Part shown: piece after piece, positions 17,101 to 27,500 of the stretch
Numbering within the stretch: the stretch's first letter is position 1
How the letters are laid out: every line of letters begins with the position of its first letter
Assembly: GCA_964215915.1 (NCBI GenBank)
Contig: CAXPEB010000066.1
Span: 38,915-102,914 of the forward strand
Reading direction: 5' to 3'
Length of the DNA stretch: 64,000 bases
DNA from: UBA8524 sp964215915
GTDB taxonomy: Bacteria > Bacteroidota > Bacteroidia > UBA8524
The notes under the pieces: generated by a model
What the model was told of the DNA's origin: nothing
The model's database searches: none
The model's input: the letters and a program-made list of their open reading frames with translations, nothing else
Translations under genes and position numbers: made by a program

Positions 17101-20028
17101 GTGTTCTATGATCCATACGCACAGAACCCTGAAGTATTCTTCGGAGAGCCTGGTGTTTATGATGTCTGCCTGACTGCCGAAAACGGCCTGGGTACTTCTG
17201 CACAAAAATGTAAGTCGCTTTACATCACCGTACGTGACGTGAACAATATGTGTATCGGTAACCTGAGCTCTGAAGCAGCTACCGGTGAGATCTACGATTC
17301 GGGTGGTCCTGACGGTCCTTACGGAAACAACGAAAACTGTTTCTTCCTCATCGAGCCTTGTGCCTCTTCGGTAACCCTTAAGTTCTCTGAGTTCAATCTG
17401 GCTAACTCCGGTCACTTCCTGAAAGTGTATGACGGTGTGGATCAGAACGGAACCCTGCTGGGAACATTCAGCAGCAGTTCCGGACTTCCCGGAGGAACCA
17501 ACGGTTTGACTGCAAACAGTGGATCCATGTACCTCAGCTGGACAACTTCAGCTACCGGAAGTGCAGGCGGATTTGCCGCTACCTGGACCAGCGTTCCGAA
17601 AAGCGGAAATACACTTACAGCAGGTTTTGACCTGCCGGATAGTGCTTTCGTTCTTGAAACCGTTGATTTCACCAATACTTCTACCGGCAGTGGTTTGACC
17701 TACAGCTGGGATGTTGATGGAGACGGAAACGAAGATGCTCAGTCCAGAGACGTACAGTATATCTTCAGCTTTGACGGCACTTACTACCCACGCCTTACCA
17801 TTAGCGATGCCTGTGGAAACAGCCAGTCCATCGTAGACACGATCGTAGTAGTTACTCCTACTACGGCTCCTGTTGCTGACTTCACTGCAGATGCACGTGT
17901 GGTAAACGTAGGGGATACGGTTAAACTGAAAGACCTGAGCACTAATGGTGCAATTAGCTGGAACTACACTTTCTCACCGGGTAACGCTTCCATCGTAGGA
18001 GGTACTTCCCGTGATCCTTTTGTGACTTTCTCAGCAGTGGGCACTTATGATGTAACACTTGATGCCGATAACGCCGCCGGTACCGGTAGCGTAACCAAAA
18101 CAGCCTATATCAATGTGGTGAACTACTGTGAGCCTGATGTGAGCACCCTGGTGCCGGATATCGGAATTAACAGAGTTAGCCTGACCACTATGGCCAATAA
18201 CTCTGCATCCGGAGTACGTGCATTTACCAGCTATTTCGGAGATCCTTCCATAACTCCTGCTCAACTGGATGCGGGTGGAACTTACGACCTGCAGGTATCT
18301 CGTAACACTACGCTGAATGCCATGAACCGTAAGGTGTGGATTGATTACAACGGCGACGGTGACTTTGATGATGCCAACGAATTGGTTGGTCATGAAACAG
18401 CGGCTAACACCGCTACCTGGACCCTTAACTTTACCGTTCCGGTATCTGCCCTTCGCGGTGCTACCCGGATGCGCGTGGGTACGGCCTTTGCCGATTCAAC
18501 CAACGAGCCTTGCGGTACCAACTTCTTCGGTGAAGTAGAGGAATACCGTGTAGTGATCAATGATGATATCACACCTCCGGTAATCACCCGTATCGGCGGT
18601 TCTCCGCAGTACATTGATCTGGGTCAGACTTATACCGATTCGGGAGCTACTGCGACTGACGCTGTTGATGGAAACCTGACTTCAGCCATTGTCGTGACTA
18701 ACAATGTCAACATCAATGTGTCGGGTACCTATTATGTGTACTACAACGTAACGGATGCTGCCGGTAATGCTGCCGCAGAAGTAAGCCGTGAAGTCATTGT
18801 TAGACCTGACCTCACACCGCCTATCCTGCAATTGGCTTCACCGACTGTGATCACAATTCCATTGCTTGGAACCTTTGCCGAGCCGGGTTATTCCGCTCAG
18901 GATGCGATTTCCGGAAATGTAACCGGAAGCGTACAGGTTGATCGCTCTGCCTTCGATAGCACCAAAGTGGGAACTTACGCCATCGTTTATGTGGCTTCCG
19001 ATGCCTTTGGCAACACCGATACCGCTTACCGTATAGTAAACGTGATCGATGACATTGCACCGGTAATTACCCTCAACGGAACTGACCCGATGAATATTGA
19101 AGTGTTCAATACCTTCAACGACCCGGGTGTAACCGTTTCCGATAACTACGATGCCGTTGTGAATGCAAGTGTCAGCAGCAATGTGGACGAAAATGTGGTA
19201 GGAACGTATACCATCACATACGAGGCTAAGGATTCCAGCGGAAACATCAGCTTCCTTACCCGTACCGTAAATGTGCATGACACTACTGCACCGGTTCTCA
19301 TGGTAGCCAATACCGATACCATTGTGGTGGAAGTATTCGGTAACATCGTTCTGCCGGACAACAGCGCTACGGATAACTACGATACCGATCCGCAAGTAAA
19401 TATTACCGGAACTTATGACCTGGATGTTCTTGGTGAATACACCATTACACTGGTTGCAGAAGATGCTGAAGGTAATCAGTCTGCAGGTGTTGACATCGTG
19501 ATTCAGGTAGTAGATACCGAAGCACCGGTAATTACCCTGAACGGAAGTTACCTGACCACCATCATGCGCTGGAGCACCTTCAATGACCCGGGTGTTACCA
19601 TTACCGATAACTACTATACCGGACTTACCGCCACTACAGGAGGAAACTTTGTAACTACCTCCGAAGAAGGCCTGTACTATATTACCTATGATGTAACTGA
19701 TCCTTCCGGAAACGTTGCAATGCAGGTAACACGAGCCATCAATGTAGTGGAAAACACCACTGGCGTGGAAGAGGTGAATGGATTGAACATCTCCATGTAT
19801 CCGAACCCGGCTAACAGTAGTGTGGAAATATCACTGAGCAATGCTTCCGTTGCTTTGGATGATGTTGTGATCGTAAACAGCCTCGGCCAGCAGGTAATGC
19901 TGCACAAAGTAGCCGCCGGAGCACGTAAGACCACCATCGATCTCCAATCACTTACACCTGGTGTATACTATGTGAAAGTGAGCAGTGCCGGTAAAACTGC
20001 AGTGAAAAAACTGGTGATAAGCAGATAA
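11122..20028 (+). CDS. Giant secreted modular surface protein with three beta-helix heads, T9SS type A sorting domain
   Basis: 2968 residues from ATG 11122, with a signal peptide ending near residue 33 (WARGQ). Domains: GEVED (about 100-176), CARDB-like (180-290), beta-helix 1 (293-750), CARDB-like (751-857), beta-helix 2 (858-1313), CARDB-like (1313-1422), beta-helix 3 (1423-1863), PKD-PKD (1867-2042), CUB (2042-2158), PKD-PKD (2167-2333), GEVED (2335-2480), five DUF5011-like repeats (2484-2878), type A T9SS domain (2888-2968, MYPNPANSSVEI). Each beta-helix opens with a related segment (GxYTIDPNGSGGSNF) and ends with GADE, so the head looks like a triplicated unit. An upstream TTG at 11056 is rejected because it overlaps the previous stop and the terminator. 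ATG 11146 is an alternative start. Confidence 0.88.
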   Translation: MKNKYPKHMKARVLLQSLFFLIALTAGPWARGQSYCTPSFTNLNSYNCGISALTMGSLYNSTGTNYQQPYTDFSASMFVSYTAGATVNYSVLAGPSNSTNVAVYIDWNNDYNFSASEKMDESGQFNSNSTYNGSFDVPITQTPGVYRMRVAGDIGFISPPGPCSMTYSGDVEDYSFVVLNNSLDVMAIDANKTLNIGNNTISLTFANVTQGTTVNTVDIGYSLNNGTPVTQSLSSLGLTQGGIQSVNFSQLLNISTPGIYTLKVWVRNPNGQGGGINTNDTITRVIQACYPLNGTYTIDPNGSGGSNFTTFEDAVSQLITCGVNGPVDFQIASGTYAEQISIPEISGASSTNTIRFVGAGRSSTTLTYANQDNDKRHTLQFNGASYISFENMTIRSTNGSFGWTVHLTGSGGVHDIKLRKLDILCDGGGTSTTNNNFIGVAFSASSSNNTSNVLAYNNLVDSCLITGGYCGISFYGVTSNNSNYGNYFTNNTIQDAYYYGIYTGYLHEMKIMGNVITPRTTGNTTTNSQGIYSANSSNSYPLLHEISGNRIYNCGTYGIYLTSSSGSVGSRGVIKNNMIGGDFRSTSNNYGIYMNYSYWWNVYNNSINMNSNPSGDNVGFYTTNNSNQFNLDVRNNMIQVTGTSGNLLALFASDATVFSNLDYNNYVVKNGPNLINIGQSLSAANFKGAYSFNSNSFSIESPFQSSTNLRYSNGCVTGIQLAEVTKDIDGDTRTSTPNVGADEFINASTNDIGILSIVSPSTQVSPGAQDVVVRLKNFGTNTITSAQISYMHNGGTPVTISWSGVLLPCGEVDITFTGSNQVTIVAGINNIHAYTTLPNGAADNFPGNDGTETQVCPAMSGNFTIDQNGSGGSNFKSFKAAVDALSCSGLNGPVYFSVAAGNYNEQIEIRNIQGSSSVNTITFDGGDGNAASRVLTFSNAQNTNRHTLLLDNVKYLTLRNISVLGQSPNYGWVIHLFGNGNENISIENCRVGLSGSPASSTSSNFIPIVACNNSTSQYNNATFKNITVDSCEILRGYFGIFFYGNNNSNNTDIFVTNNYFDQPYYYGYYHYYTNAVKVENNVVRMRPGNTNSYGFYMTSTYATGSSFTSFANNIITNAGRYGIYLSSVDNNSSSKKGEIVNNMIGGGFTHSSSVGLYMSSCDAWNIYHNSINIDYRITSSTSAAWYASSCTQLDARNNVFALTNPSQNSGSVFPVYMNGSSGLVCDYNNYYKPGSTSNFIRINGSNYNASNFIGGGGFNNNSYFRYPEFISSMDLHSNNGCLIGTQLASVTKDIDGDNRPSNPSLGADEGYSLDANVSAIIAPSGTTVTGTQDVIYRVKNGGKTTITSFTAYYSINGGAPVSQNWTGTMDPCDSVTITFTGGQAAAIPNSGVVTLAAYIGGVNGGNDDNQLNDSTSNAYCNGPMSGVYTVIPGNAANRNFPDLATVMNVLNSCGMSGDVELQIGTGVFQNQVLLDPNQISGLASYRLSFIGVDSASSIITYNSGGYTVRLNGADNVTFRNLGIHNTGTSSAFAVHLTNGADNNLFEHCHISAPSVSNTSVIAFGIMGPSYTNTGQIWGQNNTLQDSRIEGGYRTVHIYGSGNSSLLAPSNRVLRNYIVDGYNYSVYFYFQSSPELVDNYITAPSTASAVSYYSYCESIKVERNFIYGANQYGLYLTQCNPSTSYPTGVVTNNMIGGQSNTGTPYGIYTINTYNMNFFHNSIYMNGNGNTSRAFYQSNGSGNQLVNNIFVSDAPNGHAMYLNSNNAFNTVDYNILYSASANLAYTWGTTFYDMASLQASNANFNVNSLSQFPNFINVAGVEPNLHLTSDVAAPQGDNTLGVNVDIDNDSRCPVSKTIGADESEYIDAVTIRFTMSDTVFVNAPFTAINADIPGSLRSYEWDFGNDGSIDATTFNATYAFNTTGVKEVKLKSSSCNGADSLILTVVVINPTAIPQADFISDKYTLAPFETMKLQDLSTNGPTAWTWSITPNPNGLVFYDPYAQNPEVFFGEPGVYDVCLTAENGLGTSAQKCKSLYITVRDVNNMCIGNLSSEAATGEIYDSGGPDGPYGNNENCFFLIEPCASSVTLKFSEFNLANSGHFLKVYDGVDQNGTLLGTFSSSSGLPGGTNGLTANSGSMYLSWTTSATGSAGGFAATWTSVPKSGNTLTAGFDLPDSAFVLETVDFTNTSTGSGLTYSWDVDGDGNEDAQSRDVQYIFSFDGTYYPRLTISDACGNSQSIVDTIVVVTPTTAPVADFTADARVVNVGDTVKLKDLSTNGAISWNYTFSPGNASIVGGTSRDPFVTFSAVGTYDVTLDADNAAGTGSVTKTAYINVVNYCEPDVSTLVPDIGINRVSLTTMANNSASGVRAFTSYFGDPSITPAQLDAGGTYDLQVSRNTTLNAMNRKVWIDYNGDGDFDDANELVGHETAANTATWTLNFTVPVSALRGATRMRVGTAFADSTNEPCGTNFFGEVEEYRVVINDDITPPVITRIGGSPQYIDLGQTYTDSGATATDAVDGNLTSAIVVTNNVNINVSGTYYVYYNVTDAAGNAAAEVSREVIVRPDLTPPILQLASPTVITIPLLGTFAEPGYSAQDAISGNVTGSVQVDRSAFDSTKVGTYAIVYVASDAFGNTDTAYRIVNVIDDIAPVITLNGTDPMNIEVFNTFNDPGVTVSDNYDAVVNASVSSNVDENVVGTYTITYEAKDSSGNISFLTRTVNVHDTTAPVLMVANTDTIVVEVFGNIVLPDNSATDNYDTDPQVNITGTYDLDVLGEYTITLVAEDAEGNQSAGVDIVIQVVDTEAPVITLNGSYLTTIMRWSTFNDPGVTITDNYYTGLTATTGGNFVTTSEEGLYYITYDVTDPSGNVAMQVTRAINVVENTTGVEEVNGLNISMYPNPANSSVEISLSNASVALDDVVIVNSLGQQVMLHKVAAGARKTTIDLQSLTPGVYYVKVSSAGKTAVKKLVISR

Positions 20029-20044
20029 TTAATAAGGGAAATAA

Positions 20045-20071
20045 GGGGAGGCGTAATGCCTCCCCGTTTTT
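20045..20071 (+). terminator. Rho-independent terminator
   Basis: Perfect 8-bp stem GGGGAGGC / GCCTCCCC with loop GTAAT, followed by GTTTTT. It lies 16 bases after the stop of the preceding surface-protein gene. Confidence 0.9.
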
Positions 20072-20083
20072 AAATAATTAGCG

Positions 20084-23000
20084 ATGACCACATCAATACA
20101 CAAAAAAATTACAAAAGGCTTCCGGAACGGGTTGCTGTTTGCCGCATTGGGAGTGGGACTCCCTGTGTTTGCTCAGTACTCTTCTTCCGAAGCTATTCAG
20201 AATACCCAGGATTGTTTTCCCGGAATGAATAATGCTTCCGTACTGGAAGTACAGGTAGTGACTTCGGGAAGTTCTTCTGTGTTGACTGCCATGCAGTTCA
20301 ATACCAATGGAACCAACAATACATCCAACCTGGAGTCTGCAAAGTTATACTACTATAACGGCGGCTCCTTCAATGCTCCGTTGACAAACGCCACCCAGGT
20401 TGGTTCGGTGGTAAACAGCCCGAATGGCTCCTTTAGCTTTACCGGGATGAGTGTCAACCTGAGTTCTGGGACCAACCGTTTCTACCTGGTATACGATCTT
20501 CCGTATACGGCTAGTGTCGGAGATTACATCGATGCCGAATGTACTTCTATCACTGTTGACGGAAATTCGGAAACACCTTCGGTTACCGCACCGAGCGGGG
20601 AACGCGAAATCGTGAAAAACGGAGTGGCGTATAACTACTGTCCGTATAACGCGTTGGTGTTGGGAAACTACCAAATTGGTATTTCCCGTCTTCAGCTGGG
20701 ATCCATGGTTATCACCAATGTGATCGCTACGTCCGGTACGGTGCAGACCATCGATACTCCGGTTATGACGCTCATCAAAGGCGTTACCTATGACCTGAGT
20801 TATCGTGGAGGTTCCGGGAATAACCAGAACGAAAAGATCTATGTGGATTTCAATAATGACGGTTTCTACGAAGAATCAGAAGCTATCTTCTCCGGAGTAA
20901 CACCGGCAAGTACGGAAACAACCGGAACGATTGACGTTGACTGCGGTCTGGAAAACGGTATCCACCGGGTACGTATTGCCACAGACTTGAACGGAGTTGT
21001 ACCGTATGCCTGCGGTCAGAACTTTTACGGTACTGCCTTTGAGGTGCTGGTTGACTTCCAGGATGCTCCTCAGCCGACAGCGGCTTTTGATGCACCGGCA
21101 ACTGCCTACAGAGGTGCTTATATTCCATTACCGAACAACTCTCAGGGACTTAGCTACGACTACCGCTGGGATTATGACAACGACGGAACGGTTGATGCCA
21201 CCACAATTGACGGAGAAGCACAGTATACTACTGCCGGCAATAAAACCGTGGAACTTGCCATGAGCAAGAACAGCTGCGGTAACATGCTTAGCGACAGTAC
21301 AACCAAGCAGATCAATGTAATTGACCCTCCCGCGGTTCCGTCCTGCGAGTTCATCGCTAACCGTAACGTTACCAACCAGACGCTGGAAGTTCGTTTTAAG
21401 GATCTGAGTACCAACGGTGCCAACAAATGGCACTGGAAAATTACACCGGAAAACGTAAACGGTAACGTTGCCTATGTATACGCCAATGGAACCGATTCCA
21501 CTTCGCAGAACCCTGTTGTTCTGTTCCTGGAACTGGGAGCTTATAACGTAGAATTCTATTCCGAAAACGTAATTGGTGCAGGAAACTATATTTCCAAACC
21601 CGATTATATCCGGAATATTGCCATTAATGATTTCTGTTCTATTACCAGCACTACATCTGAATCAGGATTTATTGCCGACGAAGGCGGGGTATTCTCTAAC
21701 TACCCCAATTATGCCACCGTGGGTAACCTTTGCGGGTTCCTGATCAAACCGACTTGTGCGTCGACCATCAGTTTCAATTTCCTGGATTTTGACATGAGTT
21801 CATACCAGGTAACAAACTGTAATATCCCCGGAAGCAATCCTCCAGTATTGCAGCCCAGTGACCATGTGAAGATCTATGATGGAGTAGATAATACAGGAAT
21901 CCCGCTTCACGTTGCTGCTGGTTTCCCTAATGGATTTACCAACGGACCTGCCAATACGCCGCTGCCTTCTCTTCCTCCAACTGTAACCGCAACTTCAGGC
22001 TCTATGTATATTGAGTACTCTGTAAACTGCGCGTTCAACGGAAGAGGATTCCTCGGAGAATGGTCAAGTACGCCGAAAACACTCCCCACACCGGTGGCCT
22101 CTTTTGATGGCCCGGATACGGTATACACGGATGCCCCTTACATCTTTACCAATACCAGTACCGGTGATTTTGACGAAAGCTCCTGGGATTATGACAACAA
22201 TGGTCTCAATGATTTCAGCGGTAAGGATGCCGAGATTACCTTTACTCAACCTGGTGTTCAAACCATAAAACTGTACGTGGCCCGTTGCGGAAACGGAAGC
22301 GACTTTACCAAAGATGTGGTAGTTCTTGCTCCTACTTCTGCTCCTGTTGTGGAGTTTGAAGCTACACGTACTGCCTGTATCGTACAGGACACCATTCGTT
22401 TGATTGACCGTTCGGATAACGGCCCGAACAGCTGGAAATGGACCATTACGCCTTCTGCTGACGTAGAATATGTAAGCGGATCTAACAGTACTTCCCGGAA
22501 TCCTTTCGTGAAATTTAAAAAGACCGGAATGTATGAGGTCAAACTGGTTGCCTCCAACTCGCTTGGTGCTGACAGCCTCGTGAAAAGCAGCTACATCGGA
22601 GTATTTGCTTATTGTACACCGAATAGCATTAACCTCAGTGCGGATATCGGCATGTCGCAAGTAGAATTTGCAGGAATTAACCGCAGCAGTGATGTTGGTG
22701 TGAACAGCTACATTCAATTCGACGACGAAGCAACAGTACAACAAGGAGCTACTTACCCTATCACCCTTAACCGTACTACCAACTTCAATAACATCAGTTA
22801 TAAAGTATGGATAGATTTCAATAAGAACGGTTCGTTTAACGATGCGGGTGAAGAGGTGTTCTTCGAACCCTCCTCATCTGCGTTGACTGTTAACGGTTCC
22901 ATCCGTATCCCGAAATCGGCATCTGAAGGCGTTACCAGAATGCGTGTGGGAGCCAATACTGCCGGTAATATGAATATGTCTTGCGGACCTAACCAGTTCG

Positions 23001-24502
23001 GTGAATTCGAAGATTACAGGATCTCTATCCTGACCGATACCGAAAAACCGGTTATTAGCCTGATTGGTAACCCGATTATTTATATCGAGCGAGGGTTCAC
23101 TTACAATGACCAGGGTGCTACTGCATTCGATAATTCTGACGGTGATATCACTTCCCTGATCCAGGTGAACGATAACCTGGATGTTACACAAACAGGAGAA
23201 TACTGGTATTCTTACAACGTAACCGATTCTGCAGGTAATAAAGCCGACAGTGTAATCCGCAGAATAATTGTACAACCTGACGGTTCCGGACCGGTAATTA
23301 CACTAACGGGAGGAGATACCATCTTCCATGAAGTAAATACCACATGGAATGATCCTGGTGTGAATGCTGTTGACTTTGTAGACGGAGTGATTAGCGTGAT
23401 CAATACTTCCGGTTCCGTGAATTCTTCACAACTGGGAACCTATTACATCACCTATTCTGCTTCTGACCTGCAGGGTAATACTTCTACCGGACAACGGGTT
23501 GTGAAGGTAGTGGATCAGACCGCACCAACACTGACATTGCTGGGAGCTGACCCGCTGATCCTGGATTACGGAACTCCTTTTGCCGACCCCGGTGTGACCG
23601 TTAATGACAACTACTATGCAGGTCTCAACTACACACGTACCGGTGTTGTGAATACCAAAATAATCGGTCAGGTAGTAGTTACCTACGGAGCTAAAGATCC
23701 TTCCGGTAATGTGGCCAACACCATCACCCGTACCATTGAAGTGAAGGATGTGTCCGCTCCGAAAATTGTACTCTTCGGAAGAGATACCATGACTATCGAT
23801 GTATTCGATAAGTATGTGGAGCCGGGATACAGTGTGAGCGATAACCACACCAAAGGACTGAGCGTAAACGTAACCGGTGTCGTAAACTCTTCGGTACTGG
23901 GTGAGTATACCCTGACCTATACATCCACCGATTCCAGTGGAAATGTGGCTACCCTTGACCGCGTAGTTAATGTTGTTGACCGTGAAGCTCCGGTGATTAT
24001 CCTTAAAGGCTCTTCGCTGATCTACATCAACCGTTTTGATGATATCCTTGATCCCGGAGTTACCATCCAGGACAACTATGATTCCGAGGCTTCACTGCAA
24101 GCGAATCTGATTATCCTTGACGGGGTAGTTACCGATCAGGAAGGCCTGTACCAATACTGCTACGAAGTCACTGACAACTCTGGTAATAGAGCCGTTCAGG
24201 TATGCAGACTGGTGAATGTAGGACCGGCTGACCCGAATGGAGTCAACCTGGCAGCTGATGGAAACATCCGTGTATATCCGAACCCGAGCAACGGCCCGGT
24301 ATGGGTAGAACTGGATGCCAACATGCAGGCTACCCAGGTAAAAGTATACGATGCACGTGGCGCAGTGGTGAAAACCCAAACTGTTGATAAACAAATTGAT
24401 AAGGTTCGTTTGGATATGGAAGGTATTGAGCCGGGTATTTATTATATTGTAGTAAATGCCGGAGACAAGACCTATACTGCTAAACTCAACTTCATGGAAT
24501 AA
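20084..24502 (+). CDS. Large secreted modular surface protein, sialidase-type N-domain head, T9SS type A sorting domain
   Basis: 1472 residues with a signal peptide ending near residue 31 (LPVFAQ). The head (about 32-185) resembles the N-terminal domain associated with BNR-repeat neuraminidases (VLEVQVVTSG, LYYYNGG, FYLVYDL, GDYIDAEC), but no BNR sialidase domain follows, so sialidase activity is not supported. After this: GEVED (183-326, IYVDFNNDG), PKD-PKD (330-513), CUB (514-666), PKD-PKD (671-843), GEVED (843-983, VWIDFNKNG), five DUF5011-like repeats (986-1381), type A T9SS domain (1390-1472, YPNPSNGPVWV). From the first PKD on it follows the same order as its neighbours. It lies between two terminators and is probably its own unit or a read-through unit. 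Confidence 0.86.
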   Translation: MTTSIHKKITKGFRNGLLFAALGVGLPVFAQYSSSEAIQNTQDCFPGMNNASVLEVQVVTSGSSSVLTAMQFNTNGTNNTSNLESAKLYYYNGGSFNAPLTNATQVGSVVNSPNGSFSFTGMSVNLSSGTNRFYLVYDLPYTASVGDYIDAECTSITVDGNSETPSVTAPSGEREIVKNGVAYNYCPYNALVLGNYQIGISRLQLGSMVITNVIATSGTVQTIDTPVMTLIKGVTYDLSYRGGSGNNQNEKIYVDFNNDGFYEESEAIFSGVTPASTETTGTIDVDCGLENGIHRVRIATDLNGVVPYACGQNFYGTAFEVLVDFQDAPQPTAAFDAPATAYRGAYIPLPNNSQGLSYDYRWDYDNDGTVDATTIDGEAQYTTAGNKTVELAMSKNSCGNMLSDSTTKQINVIDPPAVPSCEFIANRNVTNQTLEVRFKDLSTNGANKWHWKITPENVNGNVAYVYANGTDSTSQNPVVLFLELGAYNVEFYSENVIGAGNYISKPDYIRNIAINDFCSITSTTSESGFIADEGGVFSNYPNYATVGNLCGFLIKPTCASTISFNFLDFDMSSYQVTNCNIPGSNPPVLQPSDHVKIYDGVDNTGIPLHVAAGFPNGFTNGPANTPLPSLPPTVTATSGSMYIEYSVNCAFNGRGFLGEWSSTPKTLPTPVASFDGPDTVYTDAPYIFTNTSTGDFDESSWDYDNNGLNDFSGKDAEITFTQPGVQTIKLYVARCGNGSDFTKDVVVLAPTSAPVVEFEATRTACIVQDTIRLIDRSDNGPNSWKWTITPSADVEYVSGSNSTSRNPFVKFKKTGMYEVKLVASNSLGADSLVKSSYIGVFAYCTPNSINLSADIGMSQVEFAGINRSSDVGVNSYIQFDDEATVQQGATYPITLNRTTNFNNISYKVWIDFNKNGSFNDAGEEVFFEPSSSALTVNGSIRIPKSASEGVTRMRVGANTAGNMNMSCGPNQFGEFEDYRISILTDTEKPVISLIGNPIIYIERGFTYNDQGATAFDNSDGDITSLIQVNDNLDVTQTGEYWYSYNVTDSAGNKADSVIRRIIVQPDGSGPVITLTGGDTIFHEVNTTWNDPGVNAVDFVDGVISVINTSGSVNSSQLGTYYITYSASDLQGNTSTGQRVVKVVDQTAPTLTLLGADPLILDYGTPFADPGVTVNDNYYAGLNYTRTGVVNTKIIGQVVVTYGAKDPSGNVANTITRTIEVKDVSAPKIVLFGRDTMTIDVFDKYVEPGYSVSDNHTKGLSVNVTGVVNSSVLGEYTLTYTSTDSSGNVATLDRVVNVVDREAPVIILKGSSLIYINRFDDILDPGVTIQDNYDSEASLQANLIILDGVVTDQEGLYQYCYEVTDNSGNRAVQVCRLVNVGPADPNGVNLAADGNIRVYPNPSNGPVWVELDANMQATQVKVYDARGAVVKTQTVDKQIDKVRLDMEGIEPGIYYIVVNAGDKTYTAKLNFME

Positions 24503-24526
24503 TCAATTCAAATGGGAACAATAGAG

Positions 24527-24556
24527 AATGTCCCCCGGCAATCCGGGGGGCATTTT
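24527..24556 (+). terminator. Rho-independent terminator
   Basis: AATGTCCCCCGG, loop CAAT, CCGGGGGGCATT followed by TT: a 12-bp stem with one T-G pair, 24 bases after the preceding stop. Confidence 0.75.
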
Positions 24557-24575
24557 CCTGTTTAAAAGGGAGGAC

Positions 24576-27500
24576 ATGAAAAGGAACAATTTACCAGGGG
24601 TACGAATCACAATTTGGCTATTGGGAATTGTTTTCTTTTTGCCCGGGTTTTCACAGCGCCTGGAATGGAGCGAGTTGGATGAAAACCAGGCGGAGTTTGG
24701 CTTTATTGGCTATAAAGGAGCCAGGAAAAATGTTACCATAGATGGCAGCGGAAACATTATCAGTTGTGCTCCATTCGGGAATCAGGTCTATGTAGGGGCC
24801 AATGTTCACAATGCGGCTTTTGAGACCTTGATTGTTAAAAGAAGCCCTGATGGTCAGGTAATCTGGTCACGTACCCTGAATGGAACCGGCTTTAAATCCG
24901 GGCACAGTATTCACGCAGATTCCGTCGGTAATATTTATGTGTTAGGTTGGTACTACGGCAACTCCTCTATCCAGGGAACCAACCTTTATTCTTACGGCAA
25001 TTACGATTGCTTTGTAGTGAAGCTAAATGCAGCGGGCCAAATTATTTATACCCGCACTTTCGGGGGCTCTGGCTACGATTATCCGATTGCCATAACAAGC
25101 GATCCGGACGGGCATGCCTACATCGCCGGCAGACTCTCCCTCACGTTGCAATGCGGCCCGATGACGTTGGTCACCATGTCTGCTTCCAGTCATTTTTTGC
25201 TTTGTTTGGATGCTACGGGAAGTCCCGTCTACTTAAGGAATGTTTGCCAAAAGGCCGGGACCGATTGGGGAAAAGGAGACCTTAGCAGAAGTTACCAGGG
25301 CAAGCTCGCCATGGTTTCTACCTATTTAAATAATTCCGGTTTTCAGGGTTTTTCGCTGAACGGTTCAGGAGGTTATCTGGCGATAATCGATGAAACCAAT
25401 GGCGACATTGAACACGTGGTGAAGGCTGGAGCCGAAGCCTGGGTGGTTGACCATGAACCGGGTGGCAATGTGGTGGTACTTGGATTACAGCAGTCTTCTA
25501 CTGACAGTGTAGGGGGAAATGAATTACCCGTTCTCAACACAGCCAACCAGTTGTTTCTGGCACGAGTCAGTGGCAATGGGGTAACAAGCCGTATCAGGGT
25601 CATGCCCAAGATTAACGGAAATTATCAAAACAATGAAGGTATCCGGGGTTTGCATATCAGTCAGGCTGGTGAGCTTTTTCTCTCCGGAGAGATGACATCA
25701 CCGTTCCTGGCTTCTCCGAATAAAACCGTCAATATGAATCTGGCGCATAACAGCAGCAAACCCCAGGCGGTATTGTTCAAGATGAACGAACAGTTCGAAT
25801 GCCTTTGGTTTGTCGGAGTTGGTTCTGTTGATACCCTGGCTCAACCGAACTCAAACCTTGGTTGTGGAGTCTATACCGATCCGTTGGGCAATATTGTGTG
25901 GTGTACGATGAATGAAGCCAACTCCGTAGTACGAAGTAAACTGCTGTTGAATAATGATACCTTCATTACGGATAGCCTGCGGTCACGTTTTGAAGCCTAT
26001 GGCATTCATTACTGGAAGTTCAGTGAACCGTTTATCCGTACCCTGGACCCGACGAACAATGCTTACTGTCCGGGAGATACCCTAACCGCCAATTTTGTTA
26101 AAAATGGCATTTTCAATCAGGGAAACCGTTTTTACCTGGAATTATCAGACAGTGTGGGCTCTTTTGAGTACCCCTTAGTGCTTGATTCCCTGCAGGATAC
26201 CGGTGTGGTAACGTTAAAGGGGGCGATACCTTTGTTCCAAACTCCTTCCGGACAGTACCGTTACCGTGTTCGTTCGGATAATCCGGCCGTTTATGGTTCT
26301 ATTTCCTCCCTGCCCATAGAAGTCAGAGGGAAACCCAATGCCGATGCTGGCCCTGACTTTCTTTTTTGTCTCGGTGATACAGTGTATATCGAGGGTAGTG
26401 GCGGAGGCAGTTATCGGTGGGAACCGCATGCCGGTTCAATTCAAACGGATTCGGCTATGCTGATCACCCTGCCGAATAACCATTCAACCTACATACTCCG
26501 TGTTACTGACTCGGTCAGTACTTGTATTAATTACGATACCGTCAGTATTCAGTACCGTCAGGCAGTTAAGCTGAAACCGATGAACGATTCGTTGCTTTGT
26601 GCCGGGCAAAGGGCGGTTTTTTATGGGGGAATCCTGGAAGGGGATACTTCCCGGGCGGCTTATACCTGGCTGGATTCGTCAGGCAACATACTTGCTCAGG
26701 CAGATTCCCTGGTGTTGTTTGCTAACAATCCGCAAAGGATAACACTCATTGCCTGGGATTCCTGTTCGATTCTTCGGGATACCTTGCATTTCCATACTTC
26801 CATCCGGGATCCGCTTTCCATCCGGGTAACTCCCGACACCCTGCTCTGTTTCAATAGCCAGTCGCAAATCACGGCTACTGCTTCCGGAGGCGAACAATCC
26901 GGCTATCGCTTTCTCTGGTATGATGCACAAAGCAATGCGCTCAGGAAAGTAGGTGCTACAATGGATACCCTCCTTACCGATTCTCTTCGCCTGAGGGTGA
27001 AGGTGGAAGACGGGTGTTCGGCTGTTCCCGACAGTTCGGAAGTACTGTTGCGCGTGTCGCAAATTCCTGCTGTAGACCTTCCGGATACGGTATTTGCCTG
27101 TTATGGAGATAGCATTTACCTGCATGCCACTACCTCCGGAGGTTACCCGGCACCTTTCAATTATTCATGGAAATCAGGTCCCTATGGGACAAGTGATAGT
27201 TTCCTCATAGTGGCCTCGGCCAATGAAACCGTGGGACTTAGGGTAAGAGATGCCTGTGGTATTTTGGCTTCTACAAAGACCCTGTTGCAGGTTAGGGTGC
27301 CAAAGAATATCCAGATTCGTCAGGATACACTGGTATGCGTAGGTGAACAGGTGCTGATTTATGCTTCCGGTGCGGAACAGGATACCGGTCAATACGGTTT
27401 TTACTGGGAGGGAGACACCCTCTCTTCCAATTATTTTTACCGTACATTTTATGAAGATCAGGTGCTCCATCTGCGTATTGTGGATCAATGCGATGAGAGT

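Noticed and set aside
16447..17415. 322-codon antisense open frame inside a surface-protein gene
   Set aside because: Same reason: the sense strand encodes clear PKD and CUB domains over this stretch.
24528..24575. Upstream ATG for the type B surface protein
   Set aside because: It is inside the terminator stem, while ATG 24576 has a GGGAGG ribosome site and a proper signal peptide.
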